From: an uncultured Lachnospiraceae bacterium
GTDB lineage: Bacteria > Bacillota > Clostridia > Lachnospirales > Lachnospiraceae
Direction: 5' to 3'
Assembly: GCA_958422845.1 (NCBI GenBank)
Contig: CATZPU010000007.1
Location: forward strand, 1-16,919
DNA length: 16,919 nucleotides
The translations under genes were made by a program, and so were the position numbers. Below, piece after piece: positions 14,369 through 16,919 of the stretch. A model generated the notes under the pieces. It was not told where the DNA came from. It made no database searches and saw only the letters and a program-made list of their open reading frames with translations. How positions within the stretch are numbered: the first letter of the stretch is position 1; each line of letters starts with the position of its first letter.

Positions 14369-15271
14369 ATGAAATTTACGAAGATGCAGGGCATCGGCAA
14401 TGATTACGTTTATGTGAATTGTTTTAAGGAGCAGGTGGACGATCCGCAGGAGCTTGCAAAAAAGGTGAGCGACAGACATTTCGGCGTGGGTTCGGACGGG
14501 CTGATCCTCATTAAACCCTCCAAAATCGCTGATTTTGAGATGGATATGTACAATGCAGACGGTTCGCGCGGAGCTATGTGCGGCAACGGTATCCGGTGTG
14601 TGGCGAAGTACGTGTATGATTACGGACTGACGCAGAAAACACAGATCAGCGTAGCTACAGGCAGTGGGATCAAATACCTCGACCTGACGGTAGAAAACGG
14701 AAAGGTATCTCTCGTAAAGGTAGATATGGGAAGTCCGATCCTCGAAGCAGAGAAGATTCCCGCGGACGCTTCGCAGTTTGAAGGAAGTCAGGCTGCTGAT
14801 CCGAATGACAGCGGCGATGCAGCTGGGAAAACAGTGCCGGACGGGGCGCTGATCTCGCAGAAGCTGCGCGTACTGGAAAAGGAGTATGAGGTTACGTGTG
14901 TCTCGATGGGAAATCCCCACTGTGTCGTCTGTGTGGACGATGTGGACGGACTGAAGATCGAGCAGATCGGTCCGCATTTTGAAAGCCATCCGGCGTTTCT
15001 TGATCGTGTAAACACGGAATTTATCCGGGTGATCGACCGCAGGACTGTGCAGATGCGCGTATGGGAGCGCGGCTCCGGCGAGACGTGGGCGTGCGGTACG
15101 GGCGCATGCGCCGTAGCAGTGGCGTGCATTCTCAATGGATGGACAGAAGATGAGGTGACAGTAAAGCTTCGCGGCGGCGATCTGACGATCTTCTGGGACA
15201 GACAGAAGGGAACCGTCTATATGACAGGTCCGGCAGTGGCTGTGTTTGACGGGGAGCTTTTTCTCGCGTAA
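14369..15271 (+). CDS. dapF: Diaminopimelate epimerase
   Basis: Cytoplasmic enzyme converting LL- to meso-diaminopimelate for lysine and peptidoglycan synthesis. The 300-residue protein begins with the hallmark FTKMQGIGNDYVYV (3-16). Its two catalytic cysteines lie in NADGSRGAMCGNGIRC (Cys71) and ETWACGTGACA (Cys242). SMGNPHC (179-185) is also conserved. The family is usually about 270-280 residues; the extra length is a polar, Ala/Asp/Gly-rich insertion at about 132-160, between the VDMGSP strand and the strand before SMGNPHC. A GGGAG site precedes the ATG. It lies 28 nt after the LtaS-like gene with no terminator between, so both are probably cotranscribed, tying wall precursor supply to envelope polymer synthesis. 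The identification is firm. Confidence 0.97.
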   Translation: MKFTKMQGIGNDYVYVNCFKEQVDDPQELAKKVSDRHFGVGSDGLILIKPSKIADFEMDMYNADGSRGAMCGNGIRCVAKYVYDYGLTQKTQISVATGSGIKYLDLTVENGKVSLVKVDMGSPILEAEKIPADASQFEGSQAADPNDSGDAAGKTVPDGALISQKLRVLEKEYEVTCVSMGNPHCVVCVDDVDGLKIEQIGPHFESHPAFLDRVNTEFIRVIDRRTVQMRVWERGSGETWACGTGACAVAVACILNGWTEDEVTVKLRGGDLTIFWDRQKGTVYMTGPAVAVFDGELFLA

Positions 15272-15279
15272 TACAAATA

Positions 15280-15407
15280 AAAAGGGGATGTTGCAAAATA
15301 CATCCGGCGGTACCCTTTCGGGTGATTTTCCTCCGAAAACTAGGATTTTTTCTGCGGAAAACACACCGAAAATCCACCGGAATCAATATTTTGCGACACC
15401 CCCTTTT
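15280..15407. repeat. 128-bp inverted-repeat element between convergent dapF and asnA (MITE-like or bidirectional terminator)
   Basis: The 21-nt ends (15280-15300 and 15387-15407) are reverse complements with only two differences, running from AAAAGGGG at the left to CCCCTTTT at the right. The interior also folds back imperfectly: GGTGATTTTC near 15320-15330 faces GAAAATCCACC near 15368-15378, and ACCC-TTTC-GGGT makes a small hairpin. Both ends give T-runs outward, so it can terminate dapF and asnA. Its size and long terminal repeats also fit a non-autonomous mobile element. There is no coding capacity and no clear target duplication. Confidence 0.6.
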
Positions 15408-15443
15408 ATGTATGTACAAAGCGCCCTTTGGTTCTGCGGACAG

Positions 15444-16454
15444 TTACAGAAGCATGATCCCGTGGAGCGCCGCCTCTTTTCGGATCTCCGGCGGCCAGAT
15501 CGAGCACTGCACCTCTCCGATATGTGCCTTTCGCAGATAGAACATACAGATACGCGACTGACCGATACCGCCGCCGATCGTATACGGCAGTTCGCGGTCG
15601 AGGATCGCCTTCTGGAACGGAAGTTCGGCGCGTTCTACGCAGTCAGCCATGCGGAGCTGATGCATCAGAGCCATTTCGTCTACGCGGATCCCCATAGAGG
15701 AAAGCTCCAGTGCGATGTCGAGCACAGGATAATATACGAGGATATCTGCGTTGAGGCTCCAGTCGTCATAGTCCGGAGCGCGTCCGTCGTGCCTTTCTCC
15801 GGAGGCAAGCGGCGCACCGATCTGCATGATGCAGACAGCGCCCTTTGCTTTCGTGATCTTGTACTCGCGTTCCTTCGGCGTATATCTTGGGTACATATCC
15901 TCAAGTTCCTGCGAAGTAATAAAGAAGATTTCCTTCGGGAGCACTTCTCCGATATAATCGTACTGGATAGACATGTAAACTTCCGTCTTTTTCAGCGCCT
16001 TATATACGGAACGGACCACCTTTTTCAACGTGTCCAGAGTTCTCTCATTTTTGCTGATGACTTTTTCCCAGTCCCACTGGTCGACGTAGATAGAGTGGAT
16101 ATTGTCTGTATCTTCATCGCGGCGGATCGCATTCATATCGGTATACAGTCCTTCGCCGTGGGAAAAGCCGTATTCTTTCAGCGCATAGCGCTTCCATTTG
16201 GCGAGCGAGTGGACGATCTCAGCCTCTGCATCGTCCTGCTCTTTGATGCCGAATTTTACAGGGCGTTCTACTCCGTTTAAGTTATCGTTAAGTCCTGAAG
16301 CCGGATCAACGAACAGAGGCGAAGAAACGCGCAGCAAATTGAGCTGCGAAGCGAGCGTCTGCTGAAAAAAGTCCTTGACTGTCTTAATAGCGATCTGTGT
16401 GTCATAAAGGGAAAGGGCAGATTCATACCCTTCCGGTATGATCAGATGGTCCAT
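15444..16454 (-). CDS. asnA: Aspartate-ammonia ligase (asparagine synthetase A)
   Basis: Cytoplasmic ATP-dependent enzyme making L-asparagine from L-aspartate and ammonia; class II aminoacyl-tRNA-synthetase-like fold. Its 336 residues match the family's usual length of about 330-340. Recognisable motifs are LRVSSPLFV, SGLNDNLNGVERPV, EIVHSLAKWKR, GLYTDMNAIRRDED, HSIYVDQWDWEKV, FFITSQELEDMYP and the C-terminal ELPYTIGGGIGQSR, which is the motif-3-like ATP site. GGGAGG lies about 9 nt before the ATG. It is a single-gene unit convergent with dapF and has its own strong promoter. No asparaginase, regulator or T-box-like leader is visible; the leader is only about 30 nt. Identification is secure. 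Confidence 0.97.
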   Translation of the reverse strand: MDHLIIPEGYESALSLYDTQIAIKTVKDFFQQTLASQLNLLRVSSPLFVDPASGLNDNLNGVERPVKFGIKEQDDAEAEIVHSLAKWKRYALKEYGFSHGEGLYTDMNAIRRDEDTDNIHSIYVDQWDWEKVISKNERTLDTLKKVVRSVYKALKKTEVYMSIQYDYIGEVLPKEIFFITSQELEDMYPRYTPKEREYKITKAKGAVCIMQIGAPLASGERHDGRAPDYDDWSLNADILVYYPVLDIALELSSMGIRVDEMALMHQLRMADCVERAELPFQKAILDRELPYTIGGGIGQSRICMFYLRKAHIGEVQCSIWPPEIRKEAALHGIMLL

Positions 16455-16493
16455 TTCATAAATCCTCCCGTATCATTTTAATTATAAATACTG

Positions 16494-16521
16494 ATTATAC
16501 CAGAATGAAACCAAGATACAA
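16494..16521 (-). promoter_or_regulatory. Promoter of asnA
   Basis: On the - strand the -10 is a perfect TATAAT (16499-16494) preceded by TGG, an extended -10. A -35-like TTGTAT (16521-16516) lies 16 nt further up. The start would fall near 16487, about 33 nt before the ATG. The AT-rich stretch just downstream shows no long hairpin. Confidence 0.75.
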
Positions 16522-16553
16522 CCATAAATTTTGAGAAATCCGCGCAAAAATTC

Positions 16554-16583
16554 TTTACCGGACTGTGAAAACTGTGTTAGGAT
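16554..16583 (+). promoter_or_regulatory. Possible promoter of the zinc-ribbon gene
   Basis: TTTACC (16554-16559) and TAGGAT (16578-16583) with an 18-nt spacer lie about 50 nt upstream of the last gene. Each hexamer is imperfect, so this is a modest call. It is divergent from the asnA promoter, with about 33 nt between the two -35 regions. Confidence 0.35.
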
Positions 16584-16633
16584 TATGAAAGAGAGCGATA
16601 TAGCTGTCAAAAGTAAGACAGACGGAGGCTGAT

Positions 16634-16919
16634 ATGGCGAGGTGCACACTATGCGGCGGAAAGCTTGCAGACGGCAGATGTACGGAATGCGGGCTTGATA
16701 ATAGAAAAAATGACAAAAGATATCGTCTGAACGTCCACAATGAAAATGAGATGCATTTTCACAGCGGAACGTGCGAGGATCATCTGAATAAGGAAAGCTC
16801 CGGCGCTTTTGGAGAGGCTTACAGCGCGGATAAAAAGAAGCTCACAAAGAAGCAAAAGGAACGACGCGGAGCGGGGACAGTAAAAAAGAAGCCTAAGTTT
16901 GCAAGACTGCTGACGGTGA
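16634..16919 (+). CDS. N-terminal zinc-ribbon protein of unknown function (3' partial)
   Basis: The frame opens at ATG 16634, 5 nt after GGAGG, and stays open to the window end (95 codons), so the gene is cut by the boundary. The first 19 residues form a zinc ribbon: CTLCGG (Cys4, Cys7) and CTECG (Cys16, Cys19). A charged, His- and Asn-bearing stretch follows, then a lysine- and arginine-rich segment (KKKLTKKQKERR, KKKPKFARLL). Clostridial proteins starting like this often continue into a membrane helix, with the basic stretch inside the cytoplasm; that continuation is not visible here. The function is unknown to me. It is a standalone start divergent from asnA. Confidence 0.8.
   Translation, partial: MARCTLCGGKLADGRCTECGLDNRKNDKRYRLNVHNENEMHFHSGTCEDHLNKESSGAFGEAYSADKKKLTKKQKERRGAGTVKKKPKFARLLTV

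Noticed and set aside
14315..15364. Long - strand open frame (349 codons) opposite dapF
   Set aside because: It is a shadow of dapF, whose catalytic motifs are unmistakable; the shadow product has no recognisable features.
15246..16280. Long + strand open frame (344 codons) opposite asnA
   Set aside because: asnA on the - strand has full family motifs, promoter and ribosome site; the + strand frame would start inside dapF and run through the inverted-repeat element.
16455..16633. T-box or riboswitch leader for asnA
   Set aside because: The asnA leader is only about 33 nt from the extended -10 promoter and shows no specifier-loop or terminator structure.
1..16919. tRNA, rRNA, CRISPR array, transposase or integrase
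   Set aside because: I looked on both strands and saw no cloverleaf with conserved loops, no regularly spaced repeats with spacers and no recombinase motifs.

Overview
The window looks like a chromosomal stretch from a Gram-positive anaerobe of class Clostridia, most likely Lachnospiraceae. This rests on the gene families (YesM/YesN two-component pair, CUT2 sugar ABC operon, LtaS-like sulfatase, AsnA, DapF, a zinc-ribbon protein), strong AGGAGG-type ribosome binding sites, moderate GC in the core genes and TTGACA/TATAAT-type promoters. No rRNA, tRNA, transposase, integrase or CRISPR array is visible.

Region 1 (2-7559, + strand) is a regulated sugar-uptake locus. A YesN-type response regulator (5' end outside the window) overlaps a YesM-type histidine kinase by ATGA. 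A sigma-A-like promoter at the end of the kinase gene then leads into a four-gene ABC importer: substrate-binding protein, double ATPase and two permeases. All four match the E. coli YtfQ-YtfR-YtfT-YjfF galactofuranose transporter in sequence and order. A hairpin with a T-run after the binding-protein gene probably lets only part of transcription through to the membrane genes. A shared hairpin at 7585-7632 ends the operon.

Region 2 (7639-9371, - strand) is a PadR regulator followed 3 nt later by a membrane protein that joins a short N-terminal permease-prefix-like region to a SEDS (FtsW/RodA-like) body. Its promoter carries tandem and inverted operator-like repeats, suggesting PadR autoregulation.

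Region 3 (about 9390-11175, + strand) is a visibly AT-rich cassette of three tightly overlapping genes: a 237-aa protein with a TOPRIM/DUF4435-like pattern, a 147-aa DUF4869-like protein and a 142-aa stripped-down P-loop ATPase. It has its own promoter and a perfect-stem terminator. Its role is unknown, and it is the best candidate here for an undescribed system. A convergent small lipoprotein gene of unknown function (11188-11682, - strand) follows.

Region 4 (11932-16919) is envelope and amino-acid metabolism. An LtaS-family polyglycerolphosphate-type transferase with a repeat-bearing linker is followed 28 nt later by dapF. A 128-bp inverted-repeat element lies between dapF and the convergent asnA. 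Finally, divergent from asnA, a zinc-ribbon protein starts and runs off the window.
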